Positions 33,195 to 42,259 are shown, numbered from the stretch's first letter. The stretch is DNA of 64,000 bases from Actinoplanes sp. TFC3 (GCF_001553785.1 NZ_LOJP01000002.1:699433-763432); one strand, 5' to 3'. A program made the numbers and translations. The notes: generated by a model not told the origin, from the letters alone.

Positions 33195-34130
33195 TCACCA
33201 CACCGAGCGAACTTCTCCCACCCGGACGCCGCCACCGAGCACCGGCACTACGGCCAGCTCGTCCAGCACGGCCGCCTCGACGCCGAGTTTGCGCAGGCCG
33301 GAGACGAGCACCGGCATCCGGGCCCGCATCGCGCCATCGGCGATCTTGAGGGCTACCGCGCCCACCCCGGGGATGGCCACCGCGACGACACCCTCAGCTC
33401 CGCCCTTGGCCAGCAGGCCGGGCACGCCGCGCATCAGCACGGTGTCCTCGGCGCCCGTGCCGGCCACCAGCTCCGGGTCGGCGCGCATGGTGTCGGCCAC
33501 CAGCCGCTCGTACGAGGGAGGCGGCCCAGCCACCAGCCGCTGGAAGCCGCGGGCCAGGGCGGTCAGCGAGAACGCGAACACCGGCGCCCCGCAGCCGTCG
33601 ATGCCGGTCACGGCGATCGGCTCACCGACCAGTTCCTCGACCGTCTCGGCGATGGCCAGTTGCAGCGGGTGCTTGGCGTCCCGGTAGTCATCGAGCGGCC
33701 AGCCCGCCTGCACACAGGTGGCGAGCATGCCGGCGTGCTTGCCGGAGCAGTTCATCAGGATGCGCGACGGGCCACCGCCCTCGCGCAGGATCAGGTCGCG
33801 CTCGCTGTCCAGCAGCGGCAACGACTCCACGCAGCGCAGCACGTCCTCGGTCAGCCCGGCGGTGTCCAGGATCCGGCGGACGCGTTCCACGTGGAACCGC
33901 TCGCCGTAGTGGCTTCCGCTGATCAGGGCCAGGTCGGCCGGCTCCCCGGTACGAAGCCCGCTGCGCAGCATCCCGACCGTCTGCAACGGCTTGTTGGCCG
34001 AGCGCGGGAACACCGGCCCGGTCACGTCGCCGGCCTCGGCCACCACCGCACCGGCGGCATCCAGCACCACCACGGAGCCCTCGTGCACGCACTCGGTGAA
34101 CCCCGAGCGCACCACCTCGGCCAGGATCAT
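33195..34130 (-). CDS. L-asparaginase, Rhizobium etli type II family
   Basis: Predicted to hydrolyse asparagine to aspartate and ammonia. The 311-residue protein belongs to the serine-hydrolase-like asparaginase family distinct from the E. coli type, with the catalytic SxxK in PVFPRSANKPLQ near residue 45 and NCSGKHAGML near 127. GIDGCGAPVFAFSLTALA is also family-typical. It overlaps the upstream BKACE gene by 4 bp. It may feed nitrogen metabolism. Confidence 0.9.
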   Translation of the reverse strand: MILAEVVRSGFTECVHEGSVVVLDAAGAVVAEAGDVTGPVFPRSANKPLQTVGMLRSGLRTGEPADLALISGSHYGERFHVERVRRILDTAGLTEDVLRCVESLPLLDSERDLILREGGGPSRILMNCSGKHAGMLATCVQAGWPLDDYRDAKHPLQLAIAETVEELVGEPIAVTGIDGCGAPVFAFSLTALARGFQRLVAGPPPSYERLVADTMRADPELVAGTGAEDTVLMRGVPGLLAKGGAEGVVAVAIPGVGAVALKIADGAMRARMPVLVSGLRKLGVEAAVLDELAVVPVLGGGVRVGEVRSVW

Positions 34131-34960
34131 CGGACCGGCACTCCCAGCAGCTCGCGGGCCTCGGCGGTGGTCAGCGGCGGGCGCTGGGCGAGCTGGGCGA
34201 ACCCGACAGCCCGGGCCACCAGCTGCATGTTCGACTCCACCGCGCGACCCTTGGCGTACGTCAACGTGTCCTCCATGCCGACCCGCAGATGCCCACCAGC
34301 GGCCAGCGAGGCCAGCATGACCGGCAGGGTGCTGCGCCCGATGCCGGTGGCCGAGAACGTGGTCCCGGCCGGCAGGTCCCGGATCACCCGGTGACAGGCG
34401 ACCAGGGCGTCAGCGGTGCCCGGCATGCCGCCCGGCACCCCCATCACCAGGTCGACGTGGACGTGCCCGCCGTACGGCAGCCCGTGCTTGGCCAGCAGCA
34501 TCTGCAGCGTGGTCAGCTGGCCGAGGTCGAAGATCTCGTACTCGGGAACGATGCCGCGCTCCTGCATCCGGGTGTGCAGGTCGACGATGAACTCCCAGCG
34601 GTTGAGGAACACCCCGTCGCCGAAGTTGACAGTGCCCATCGTGCAGGACGCCATCTCCGGACCGGCGTCGAGCACCGCCAGCCGGTCGGCCTCCGGGTCG
34701 GTGACCGCGCCGCCCGAGGAGAGCTGCACGATCAGGCCGGTGGATTGGCGCAGGGCGGCCACGGTGTCGCGCAGCCGGCCCTGGTCGAGGGTCGGCTCGG
34801 CCCGGTCGTCGCGGATGTGGACGTGCACGATGGCGGCGCCGAGCGCCTCGCACTCCTTGGCGGTGGCCACGAGCTCGTCCAGGGTCACAGGCAGCGCCGG
34901 TACGGCCGCCTTGCTGCTCTCCGCGCCGGTGGGCGCGACAGTGATCAGGGTCCCGGTCAT
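34127..34960 (-). CDS. BKACE-family (beta-keto acid cleavage) enzyme
   Basis: The 277-residue protein belongs to the DUF849/BKACE family, zinc enzymes that condense a beta-keto acid with acetyl-CoA. It has the N-terminal ITVAPTGAE, the zinc-site motif AAIVHVHIRDD near residue 45, QLSSGGAV near 78, and the second His pair in GGHVHVDLVMGVPGG near 167. Which keto acid it uses cannot be told; 3-keto-5-aminohexanoate is the founding case. It is coupled to asparaginase and lies 27 bp after ygfZ. Confidence 0.88.
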   Translation of the reverse strand: MTGTLITVAPTGAESSKAAVPALPVTLDELVATAKECEALGAAIVHVHIRDDRAEPTLDQGRLRDTVAALRQSTGLIVQLSSGGAVTDPEADRLAVLDAGPEMASCTMGTVNFGDGVFLNRWEFIVDLHTRMQERGIVPEYEIFDLGQLTTLQMLLAKHGLPYGGHVHVDLVMGVPGGMPGTADALVACHRVIRDLPAGTTFSATGIGRSTLPVMLASLAAGGHLRVGMEDTLTYAKGRAVESNMQLVARAVGFAQLAQRPPLTTAEARELLGVPVR

Positions 34961-34987
34961 AACCGAGATCCTGCCACGGCGAGCCCT

Positions 34988-36037
34988 CTAACCGGCGTCG
35001 ATGGCCGCGGCCGACTCGCCGGCCGTGAGCCGGGCGTCGGCGGCGACGTTGCGCTTGAGCACCGCGAGCGCGATCATGCCGAGCTCGTGGTGGCGTACGG
35101 CCGTACCGATGAAACCGACCTCGCGCCCGTCGAGCGTGACCGGCGTCCCCTGGGCCGGCGGCTGGTCGGTCGCCACCCCGTCGAGGTGCAGCAGCTCCAA
35201 CCGGCGCGGCGGACGGCCGAGGTGATGCACCCGGGCAACCGTCTCCTGACCGCGGTAGCAACCCTTGTCGAGGTGCACGGCCGGGGCCAGGAACTCCGCC
35301 TCGGCCGGAATGGTCCGGTGATCGGTCTCCCAGCCCAGCCGGGGAACCTTGTGCGCCACCCGGATCGCCTCGTACGCCCACAGCCCGGCGCGCGGCACCC
35401 CGGCCAGCACCTCCATGGCGTGGTCCCGGTGGATCAGCAGGTCCACCCCGAGCGGCACCCGCCGGGCCAGCCCGCCCTCGAAGGCCTTGACGTCGTAGCG
35501 GGCGGTCGGCTCGCTGGGCACCGAACCGGCGGCGAACTTGGGCCCCGGCACGTCAAAGATGCGCGGCTCGGCCAGCTCCACCCCGAGCAGCTTCGCGGCG
35601 GTCGCTGCGGCTTCGGGTCCGACCAGCGAGAACACCCCGATCTCGGCGGTGGCGGCACGGGGCTCGACGCGGGTGAAGAACCGCATCATCTCCAGGTATT
35701 TGAGCAGGCCGGCCCCGGCGCCGGGCTCGGTGTCCAGCCACGCCGTGGTGCCGTCCTCGGTCACCAGCGCGTGCTGCTCGACGTGCCCGTGCGGGGAGAG
35801 CACGAGCAGCTCCGAGCCCTGTCCGGCGCGCAGGTCGCTGAGGTGCTGGGTGGTCAGCGTGTGCAGCCAGCTTGCCCGCTCGTCGCCCGGCACCGCGATG
35901 ACCTCGCGGTTGGACCGGTCGACCAGGCCCACTGCGGTGTCCAGCACGCGCTGCTCGCGCATCGGGTCGCCGTAGTGAGCGGCGACCCCGGTGTCGGCCG
36001 ACTGCGGCTCGAGGTCCTCGATGAGAACGGTGGTCAT
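34988..36037 (-). CDS. ygfZ: YgfZ/GcvT-type folate-binding protein
   Basis: YgfZ helps assemble or repair certain iron-sulfur proteins with tetrahydrofolate. The 349-residue protein has the GcvT-like fold and the diagnostic KGCYRGQET motif near residue 257, preceded by the usual LGWETDHRTIPAEA-type stretch. ATG 36037 shares one base with the stop of the Fur gene (TGATG), so the two are coupled. The neighbouring pabC-type and nitrobindin genes match the order Rv0811c-Rv0813c. Confidence 0.92.
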   Translation of the reverse strand: MTTVLIEDLEPQSADTGVAAHYGDPMREQRVLDTAVGLVDRSNREVIAVPGDERASWLHTLTTQHLSDLRAGQGSELLVLSPHGHVEQHALVTEDGTTAWLDTEPGAGAGLLKYLEMMRFFTRVEPRAATAEIGVFSLVGPEAAATAAKLLGVELAEPRIFDVPGPKFAAGSVPSEPTARYDVKAFEGGLARRVPLGVDLLIHRDHAMEVLAGVPRAGLWAYEAIRVAHKVPRLGWETDHRTIPAEAEFLAPAVHLDKGCYRGQETVARVHHLGRPPRRLELLHLDGVATDQPPAQGTPVTLDGREVGFIGTAVRHHELGMIALAVLKRNVAADARLTAGESAAAIDAG

Positions 36038-36456
36038 CAGTGCTCCTTGCAGTCGCCGCAGACGCCGAAAAGCGACACGTGGCCGACGTCGACCCGGAAG
36101 TTGCGCTCGGCTCGCAGCCTGTCGGTCACCGGCAGCATGATGGCCGGGTCGACCTCGTCGATCGCCCCGCAGTCCCGGCAGACGAGGTGGACGTGCTGGT
36201 CGTGGCCCGCTGCGTGATAGGTCGGCGAGCCGTGCGACAGGTGGGTGTGGCTGACCAGACCTAGCTCCTCGAGCAGCTCGAGGGTGCGGTAGACCGTGGT
36301 GATGTTGACACCCGCCGCGCGCTCGCGCACGGAGTGATGGATCTGCTCGGGGGTCGCGTGGCCGAGGTCGTGGACCGCCTCCAGGATCAGCTGGCGCTGC
36401 GGGGTCAATCGCAGGCCGCGCTCCCGGAGCATCTCGGCAAGGGCTGAGGCGGACAC
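36037..36456 (-). CDS. Fur-family metal-responsive regulator
   Basis: The 139-residue protein has the Fur winged helix (LRLTPQRQLILEAVHDLGHATPEQIHHSV, NITTVYRTLELLEELGLV) and the C-terminal dimerisation domain with HDQHVHLVCRDCGAIDEVD and a last CGDCKEH. Both CxxC pairs for the structural zinc are present. GTG 36456 is chosen: TATGCT lies 6 bp upstream, fitting a leaderless transcript, while a longer ORF to 36612 overlaps the divergent pabC-type gene. Whether it senses iron, zinc or peroxide cannot be decided. Confidence 0.9.
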   Translation of the reverse strand: MSASALAEMLRERGLRLTPQRQLILEAVHDLGHATPEQIHHSVRERAAGVNITTVYRTLELLEELGLVSHTHLSHGSPTYHAAGHDQHVHLVCRDCGAIDEVDPAIMLPVTDRLRAERNFRVDVGHVSLFGVCGDCKEH

Positions 36457-36492
36457 GGTACGAGCATAGTTCGCGCAACGGTAGCCTCCGCT

Positions 36493-37260
36493 ATGCGAGT
36501 TATCCTGGGCACAGGTGAGTTGAGCGTCACCGATCGCGGCCTGCTGTACGGCGAGGGCGTGTTCGAGACCCTGCACGTACGCCCGGACGGTCCCTGGCTG
36601 CTCGACCGGCACCTCGAACGCCTGGCCGGCTCAGCGGCCCTGCTCGGCATCCCGGTCCCGGAGAACGTGGCGGAGCTGGCGGCCGGAGTCACCCACGAGG
36701 ACGGCGCGCTACGGCTGGTGGTCACGCCGTCCACCGCGTTCGCCACGCTCGCTGCGGTGCCGGAGAGCATCCGCGCCGAGCGGAGCACCGGGATCCGGCT
36801 GCTCACCCATGACCTCGGGGTGACCCGGCGTCCGCCCTGGTCGCTGGCGGGGGCGAAGACTCTGTCGTACGCCGAGAACCTGGCGGCCAAGCGGTGGGCT
36901 CAGCAGCAGGGTGCCGATGACCTGCTGTGGCTGACCAGCGACGGGTTCGCCCTGGAGGGTCCGACGTCAAGCCTGGTCTGGCTGGAAGGCGACACCTTGT
37001 TCACGGTCCCGCCGGAGCGGGCCGGGATCCTGGCTGGAACGACGGTGGCGCAGCTGATGTGCTGTGCGGGCGCGCTCGGGTTACGTACCGGGGAAAAGAT
37101 GATCCCGGTCGGGGAGCTGGACCGGGCCGGCGCGATCTGGCTCGCCAGTTCCTTGCGCGGCCTGGCCGAGGCTCGGACCTTGGACGGAAAGCAGCGCGCG
37201 GCGTCACCCTGGACGCCGCGCCTGCTCGAACTTCTCGGGTTCAGCCGCCGACGCGGATGA
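36493..37260 (+). CDS. pabC: Class IV aminotransferase / aminodeoxychorismate lyase-like
   Basis: PLP enzyme of the branched-chain aminotransferase and 4-amino-4-deoxychorismate lyase fold. The 255-residue protein shows LSVTDRGLLYGEGVFETL at residue 12, the PLP Lys in SLAGAKTLSYAENLAAKRWA near 118, GPTSSLVW near 157 and a C-terminal ASSLRGLAEAR. The ADCL role in p-aminobenzoate and folate synthesis is favoured by length and by the adjacent folate-binding YgfZ, but D-amino-acid transaminase cannot be excluded. TAGCCT lies 5 bp before ATG 36493. Confidence 0.82.
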   Translation: MRVILGTGELSVTDRGLLYGEGVFETLHVRPDGPWLLDRHLERLAGSAALLGIPVPENVAELAAGVTHEDGALRLVVTPSTAFATLAAVPESIRAERSTGIRLLTHDLGVTRRPPWSLAGAKTLSYAENLAAKRWAQQQGADDLLWLTSDGFALEGPTSSLVWLEGDTLFTVPPERAGILAGTTVAQLMCCAGALGLRTGEKMIPVGELDRAGAIWLASSLRGLAEARTLDGKQRAASPWTPRLLELLGFSRRRG

Positions 37261-37843
37261 GCCGGGCCGACAGGTGCGGGCGCAGCTTGTCGCCACCGGC
37301 CGACATCTCGTGGGCGTAGAGCAGCGCGCCCTCGACGATGCCGAACAACCGGTGACCGCCGGTGACCGCGAGGCCCGTGGCGGTGTGCCCGGCCCCGGCC
37401 GTCGCCATCTCCAGCCGGGTGCCCTGCGCCTCGCCCTCGTAGATCTCGATGACGCCGTCCTGCGTGGTCAGCGTCGCCTCCATCTCGTCGGTGGGGCGGC
37501 CGTCGGCGTTGAGCACCGGGCGCCAGAAGCCGGCCTCACGATCGCCCATGCCCAGCGGCTTCGAGTCGTCGTCCAGCAGCCAGATCCGCGACTCGTAGGC
37601 CAGGAACGGCCGGCCGTCGTGGCTGATCCGGATCTCCTGGGCGAAGTTGTAGTCCTCGTCCGACGGGAAGCCACCCTGACCGCGCCCGCGCCACAGCCCG
37701 ATGAACGGCAGCAGGCCCAGCAGCGCCGGGTGCAGGTCCGGACCCGACCGCAGATCGTGCGTGTCCTCGTACGGATACGGCTCGACCGGCGGAGCGTTCA
37801 GCCAGGGCGGCGGACCCAGTGGGCTTTCGGTCTCAGAACTCAC
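37241..37843 (-). CDS. Nitrobindin (FABP-like heme-binding beta-barrel)
   Basis: The 200-residue protein is of the nitrobindin family, beta-barrels that bind ferric heme and can isomerise peroxynitrite. It shows the GxWxGxG motif GLWRGRGQGG near residue 50, FAQEIRISHDGRPFLAYESR, and the likely heme-ligand His in LRPHLSARLIRV at the C-terminus. GTG 37843 overlaps the stop of the 34-residue protein gene (GTGA). It converges with the pabC-type gene, overlapping by 20 bp. The same family is Rv0813c in M. tuberculosis. Confidence 0.92.
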   Translation of the reverse strand: MSSETESPLGPPPWLNAPPVEPYPYEDTHDLRSGPDLHPALLGLLPFIGLWRGRGQGGFPSDEDYNFAQEIRISHDGRPFLAYESRIWLLDDDSKPLGMGDREAGFWRPVLNADGRPTDEMEATLTTQDGVIEIYEGEAQGTRLEMATAGAGHTATGLAVTGGHRLFGIVEGALLYAHEMSAGGDKLRPHLSARLIRVGG

Positions 37844-37944
37844 CAGCGTCCCCTTGCAATGCGCATCGCCAGATAACCCAACCCGCCGGCCAGCGCGCCG
37901 ATCCCGGCGACCAGCAGGCTCACGTACCCGATCTCAGTAACCAT
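37840..37944 (-). CDS. 34-residue single-pass membrane protein, coupled to nitrobindin
   Basis: A tiny gene encodes 34 residues: a short polar start, one membrane helix rich in Leu, Ala and Gly (YVSLLVAGIGALAGGLGYLA, about residues 7-26), and a basic end RIARGRW. Its stop overlaps the nitrobindin GTG (GTGA), and a likely -10 TAGGAT lies 9 bp before ATG 37944. Coding is supported by this coupling and by the positive-inside helix, not by homology I can name. It may anchor or influence nitrobindin at the membrane (inference). Confidence 0.6.
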   Translation of the reverse strand: MVTEIGYVSLLVAGIGALAGGLGYLAMRIARGRW

Positions 37945-37970
37945 GACCGGCCCATCCTATGCTCACCGGC

Positions 37971-38333
37971 ATGCCTCGCCTTCTCGTCGTCAAGGTCACC
38001 GCCGGCACGGACGCCCCGGAGCGCTGCTCGCAGGCGTTCACCGTGGCCGGCACCGCCGCCACGGCCGGGGTCGGGGTCTCGTTCTGGCTGACCGGCGAGT
38101 CGGCCTGGTTCGCGGTGCCCGGACGCGCCGCCGAGTTCGAGTTGCCGCACGCCGCACCGCTGCCCGACCTGCTCGACTTGCTGCTGGCCAGCGGCACGGT
38201 GACGCTGTGCACGCAGTGCGCGGCCCGGCGCGGGATCGGCCCCGAGGACGTGCTGCCCGGCATCCGGATCGCGGGCGCCGCCGTCTTCGTCGAAGAGATC
38301 ATGTCCGACGGCGCCCAAGCACTCGTTTACTAG
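37971..38333 (+). CDS. DsrE-family-like protein
   Basis: The 120-residue protein resembles small DsrE/DsrF sulfur-relay-type proteins. It starts with a strand MPRLLVVKVTAG, has PERCSQAFTVAGTAATAGVGVSFWLTGESAWF, and a CTQCAARRG segment where DsrE proteins often carry cysteines, followed by VFVEEIMSDGAQALVY. ATG 37971 is chosen because TATGCT lies 7 bp upstream (leaderless); ATG 37959 lies inside that hexamer. It is divergent from the 34-residue gene. Its exact reaction is unknown. Confidence 0.72.
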   Translation: MPRLLVVKVTAGTDAPERCSQAFTVAGTAATAGVGVSFWLTGESAWFAVPGRAAEFELPHAAPLPDLLDLLLASGTVTLCTQCAARRGIGPEDVLPGIRIAGAAVFVEEIMSDGAQALVY

Positions 38334-41140
38334 CCAGGAACAATCCGCCACTTCTGGTTGGCGAGGTTGAGGTCCGCCCACTGGGTGACGACCGCGCCGT
38401 CCGCGGTGGACTGCCCGGACACCTCCAGCAGCTTGCCGCTGTGCCGCGCGACCACCTTGAACACCCCCGGCCCGGCCCACGCCAGCCGCCACTGCTGGTT
38501 GGCGCCGCCGAGATAGTCCCACTGGGTCACCCGTGCGCCGTCGGTGGTTGCCGCGCCGCTGACGTCCACGCTCTTGCCGGTCAGGTTGCTGAGAATCCGG
38601 AAGTAGCCGGCGCCGGCGTCCTCGAAGCGCCACACGTGGTCGGCGGTGCCGGTCGGCGGCCACTGGGTGAGCTGCGCGCCGTTGGCCTGCGACATGTCCT
38701 GGATGGCGAGCACCTTGCCGGTGTGGGTGACCTGCAGCTTCACCGTGCCGTCGGGGATCAGGCGCCAGTTGTGGTCGGCGGTGCCGTTGTCGGCGTACTG
38801 CTTGATGTTCGCCGAGTCGGCCGTGGACATGCCGTCGACCGCGAGCACCTTGCCGGAGTTCTTGTTGCGGATGCGGGCGTACCCGTTGCCGTTGTCCAGC
38901 ACCTGCCACAGGTGATCGGCGGTGCCGTTGTCAGTGAACTGGACGACCTGCGCCTCGTCGGCCACCGACATCCGGTCCACACCGAGCACCTTGCCGGAGT
39001 TGACGTTGCGCAGCCGCACATAACCGTCGCCGTTGTCGACGACCTGCCACAGATGGTCGGCAGTGCCGCTGTCGGCGAACTGCACCACCCGGGCGCTGTC
39101 GGACAACGACATCTGGTCGACGCCCAGCACCTTGCCGCTGTGCTGGTTCTGGAGGCGGAACGCCACGCCCAGCGGCACCCACGGCCGGCCCGCGCCGATC
39201 ACCGGGAACGAGGTGATCCGCAGCCGCGCCGCCCCCATCGGGATCAGGGTCACAGTCTCGGCCGGCTCGCTGGAGGGCGTCGGGCTGTCCTGCAACGGCG
39301 TGACGATCTGATCAGAATCGGCCGTCCAGCCGGTGATCTTGCGGGCCAGGGTGGTGATTTTCACCGGTACGCCGGCCGGGGTGAACGGGTCCGCCGGGTT
39401 GCCCAGCCCGGTGGTCACCGCGAAGCTGGTCGCGCCGTCGAGGCCGTAGTTCCAAGCGGAACCTGGACGTACCTCCTGAGTTGGCCATTTGTCGGTGCCC
39501 CCGGTGCGGGACCAGTTCTCGGTGATCGCGAGCGAGAAGGTCAGGGCGCCGAAGTCGACGGACACCGAGCCGTGGTTGCCGGTCCAGGTCCGGGTCCGCG
39601 CACGCATCGGCAGCTTGAGGACGATCCGGTCACCGTTGGTCCAGGTCCGGCTGATTTTCGCGTACGACGCCCCGCCCGCAATCGCCACCGCCGACCCGTT
39701 CACCGTGACACTCGGCTCGGCACACCAGCCCGGAACCCGCAGATACAGGGGGAACGTCGCCGCCGTCGCCGGGCTCACCGTGTACGTGATCGTGTCCCCG
39801 AACGGGTATGTCGTCTCGGCTGCGACGGTGACCGCCGTACCGGCCGCGACCTTGGCCGTGACCCGCGACGGGCCGTGCAGGTTCGCCACCAGGCCCCCGT
39901 CCGGCGAGGCCAGCCACATCTCCTCGACGTAGTAGGGCCAGCCCATGCCGTAGTTGTGCGGGCAGCACCGGTAGTTGTCGATGCCCAGCATGTACGCCTG
40001 CATCGCAAACCCGTTCTGGAACTGGCCCTGAGTGCCCGGCCGGTCCAGCAGCGCGACGCTGTTGGCACTGGTGATGTAGTGGATGCCGGTCTGTGCGTTG
40101 TCCAGCGCGGCGGGCAACGAGTTGAACGCGAGGTCCTCGACGCGATCGGCCCACACCGGGTCCCCGGTGATCCGGGCCAGCATCTCGTGGCTGGCCATGA
40201 ACTCGACGATGCCGCAGGTCTCGAAGCCCTGCCGCGGGTCACCGAAGCCCTCGCGGGCGTTCTCGTCACCGGCGAAACCACCGCCGGGGAACTGCCCGTA
40301 CCGGGTCATGATCGTCGCGTAGTCCTGATAGCTGGCCTGCCGGTGCGCCGGGTCGCCGGACAGCACCGAGTAGACGGCCGGCTCCCTGAACCCCTGCGCC
40401 AGGTTCACGTTGTGCGGCGACGGCAGGTTGTTCAGATAGTTCGCCGAGTTGGCGTGGATCTTGCGGGCCAGGTCGAGCAGGAACGCATCCCCGGTCCGGT
40501 TGTACGTCCAGAACACCACTTCGAGGGTGTCCGCCCACCGGAAGCTGCCCCAGCTCTGCGAGAACACGCTGGTCGCCTGGGCGTTGACGTAGGTGAAGAA
40601 GCGGGTCAGGAACGGCACGATCCGGGTGTCGCCGGTGAACTCCTGGTAGCTGCGGATGGCGTGCAGCATCGGCATGTGCGGCCACAGGTCGGGGCCGTTG
40701 TTCAAACTCGTGCGCAGCGCCTGCGGACCGAAGTAGCCGTCGGCCGCCTGGGTGGCGAGCACGCCGTTGATCCAGCGCTGCGTCTCGGCGATCACGCGGG
40801 CGTCGCCGGTGACGTAGCCCAGGCTGCTGAACCCCTTCAGCCAGTACGGCACCTCTTCCCAGCCGCCGAGGTTCGGCTTGATCCACCCGGTGTTCGGGTA
40901 GTCCAGGAAGTGCGAGATCTCGGTCATCCGGCCGTTGATGCCGTCGAGCTGGTGGGTGAGCTGGGTGGCGAGCCAGCCGGTGGCCCTGGTCGAGCCCGGC
41001 GGGAGGCGGAGGAAGGCATCGGGGTGCAGGGGCGCTCGGTTGCCTGTCAGGGTGGTTGCCGCCGACGCCGGCTCACTGATTCCAACGGCCGCGACTGCGC
41101 TGGCGGTGGCTGTTGTGGCAAGAAAGGTGCGACGCTCCAC
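38330..41140 (-). CDS. Exported GH127-type beta-L-arabinofuranosidase with two ricin trefoils
   Basis: The 936-residue protein is predicted to be exported by Tat: MERRTFLATTATASAVAAVG is a twin-arginine signal. The catalytic domain (about residues 35-600) shows the GH127 zinc-thiolate motifs FETCGIVEF and YRCCPHNYGMGWPYYVEEMW, that is Glu-x-Cys and the Cys-Cys pair. The last 280 residues hold six repeats with GKVLxVD and Q-W/TADHxW motifs, equal to two ricin B-type beta-trefoils that should bind sugars. GTG 41140 has GGAGG 5 bp upstream; the in-frame TTG 41152 does not. It stands alone and probably attacks plant or microbial arabinan-type glycans. Confidence 0.88.
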   Translation of the reverse strand: MERRTFLATTATASAVAAVGISEPASAATTLTGNRAPLHPDAFLRLPPGSTRATGWLATQLTHQLDGINGRMTEISHFLDYPNTGWIKPNLGGWEEVPYWLKGFSSLGYVTGDARVIAETQRWINGVLATQAADGYFGPQALRTSLNNGPDLWPHMPMLHAIRSYQEFTGDTRIVPFLTRFFTYVNAQATSVFSQSWGSFRWADTLEVVFWTYNRTGDAFLLDLARKIHANSANYLNNLPSPHNVNLAQGFREPAVYSVLSGDPAHRQASYQDYATIMTRYGQFPGGGFAGDENAREGFGDPRQGFETCGIVEFMASHEMLARITGDPVWADRVEDLAFNSLPAALDNAQTGIHYITSANSVALLDRPGTQGQFQNGFAMQAYMLGIDNYRCCPHNYGMGWPYYVEEMWLASPDGGLVANLHGPSRVTAKVAAGTAVTVAAETTYPFGDTITYTVSPATAATFPLYLRVPGWCAEPSVTVNGSAVAIAGGASYAKISRTWTNGDRIVLKLPMRARTRTWTGNHGSVSVDFGALTFSLAITENWSRTGGTDKWPTQEVRPGSAWNYGLDGATSFAVTTGLGNPADPFTPAGVPVKITTLARKITGWTADSDQIVTPLQDSPTPSSEPAETVTLIPMGAARLRITSFPVIGAGRPWVPLGVAFRLQNQHSGKVLGVDQMSLSDSARVVQFADSGTADHLWQVVDNGDGYVRLRNVNSGKVLGVDRMSVADEAQVVQFTDNGTADHLWQVLDNGNGYARIRNKNSGKVLAVDGMSTADSANIKQYADNGTADHNWRLIPDGTVKLQVTHTGKVLAIQDMSQANGAQLTQWPPTGTADHVWRFEDAGAGYFRILSNLTGKSVDVSGAATTDGARVTQWDYLGGANQQWRLAWAGPGVFKVVARHSGKLLEVSGQSTADGAVVTQWADLNLANQKWRIVPG

Positions 41141-41254
41141 GGCGGCCTCCAAGTGCGCAACAACGTGCGCTCATGATGGATCCTGTGCGAATCCGTTTGT
41201 TACGGAAGCGTAAAACACCAATTGAGCGCCGTAAATAGGTTGCCTCCCGTCACC

Positions 41255-42190
41255 TCAGCGGCAGCCGACCGTGCCGCTGATCCGCGCCGACCCATCGTTT
41301 TCGGTCACCACCAGCGACACCTCGCCGACCCGATAGCCCCACTCGTGCGCGTCGGCCCGGATCACCACCGCGCCCCCGGTGACGCCGCCCAACTCCCAGC
41401 CGAGATCCTGAGAAACCTTCGCGCCCTCGACCAGAAACGTCCGGGCGGTCTTCCCGTTCGGGCACGCCGCCTCGTTGACCGTGTACTTCGGTTGCACATC
41501 AAGCGCTTTGAGCACGTCAAGGAACGCCGGTGGCGCAGTGCCGGTCCCGGCCGCCGGGCTGGCGTCGATGCTCGCATCGCGGGGGCGGCACCCGGTGGAC
41601 ACCTGCACGGTAAAGGCGGTGGCGCTGCCCGCGGCCGACGCGTCCACCCCCACGAAGTTCCCTGCGTCGGCGTGCAGAGCGAACCTGGTGCTGGCCTCGT
41701 TGTGGCGCACCTCGGCGCGGTAGTCCGCGGGCAAGCCGGCAGCCACCGAATCCAGCGCCCCGGGCACCTGGTCATCGCGCACCCGTACGGTTACGTCGCG
41801 CAGCGCCTCAACGCCCGGCCGCACCGGCGTGATCGAGCAGCCCCGATCAACGGTCAGCGCGCCGATCTCCACGGTCCGATCCGGCGCGTCGGCGGCCTGC
41901 ACCACGACCCCGGTAACGAGCCCGACCAGCGGCAATGCGTCGGCGATGGTGCGCTGCTCGGCCACGGTCGGCGGATCATTGCGTACGGCCCAGATCGCGC
42001 CCCCGGCCAGCAGCACCCCCCAAGCCGCGACAGTCGCGACAAGCCAGGGACGCCACTTGCGCTTCGGCTCCGGCGGCAGGTGCCACGGCCCCGGTTGCGG
42101 TCCGGCTTGTCCGGGCCCGGCCGACGGCAGCGCAGGCTCGGCTGGCGATGGTTGCGCAGGTGGGTCGGCGGGCGAGGTCACGCCCGCCAT
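41255..42190 (-). CDS. Membrane-anchored secreted protein with four cysteines, unknown
   Basis: The 311-residue protein has a Pro-rich cytoplasmic N-terminus of about 45 residues, one membrane helix (WLVATVAAWGVLLAGGAIWAV, about residues 50-70) and an extracellular part of about 240 residues. That part has four cysteines (in DRGCSIT, STGCRPRD, EAACPNGK and the last GTVGCR), which could form two disulfides. No family is recognised. ATG 42190 is the start; the ORF extension to 42310 has no support. It is divergent from the lipoprotein gene, and the shared 17-bp element lies in the gap. Confidence 0.7.
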   Translation of the reverse strand: MAGVTSPADPPAQPSPAEPALPSAGPGQAGPQPGPWHLPPEPKRKWRPWLVATVAAWGVLLAGGAIWAVRNDPPTVAEQRTIADALPLVGLVTGVVVQAADAPDRTVEIGALTVDRGCSITPVRPGVEALRDVTVRVRDDQVPGALDSVAAGLPADYRAEVRHNEASTRFALHADAGNFVGVDASAAGSATAFTVQVSTGCRPRDASIDASPAAGTGTAPPAFLDVLKALDVQPKYTVNEAACPNGKTARTFLVEGAKVSQDLGWELGGVTGGAVVIRADAHEWGYRVGEVSLVVTENDGSARISGTVGCR

Positions 42191-42259
42191 GCTCGCACGA
42201 CACCGCTCGCAGCCACCCACAGGTCCAACGCCCTGTGGACCACCCGCGATCAAGGCGAT

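Noticed and set aside
38330..39180. The repeated DNA in the GH127 3' part as a tandem-repeat or CRISPR-like array
   Set aside because: The repeats are about 130-140 bp, diverged and in frame; they encode ricin-type lectin units.
37943..41176. 1077-codon plus-strand frame across DsrE and the GH127 gene
   Set aside because: It covers the GH127 gene in antisense and is out of frame with DsrE; no recognisable domain.
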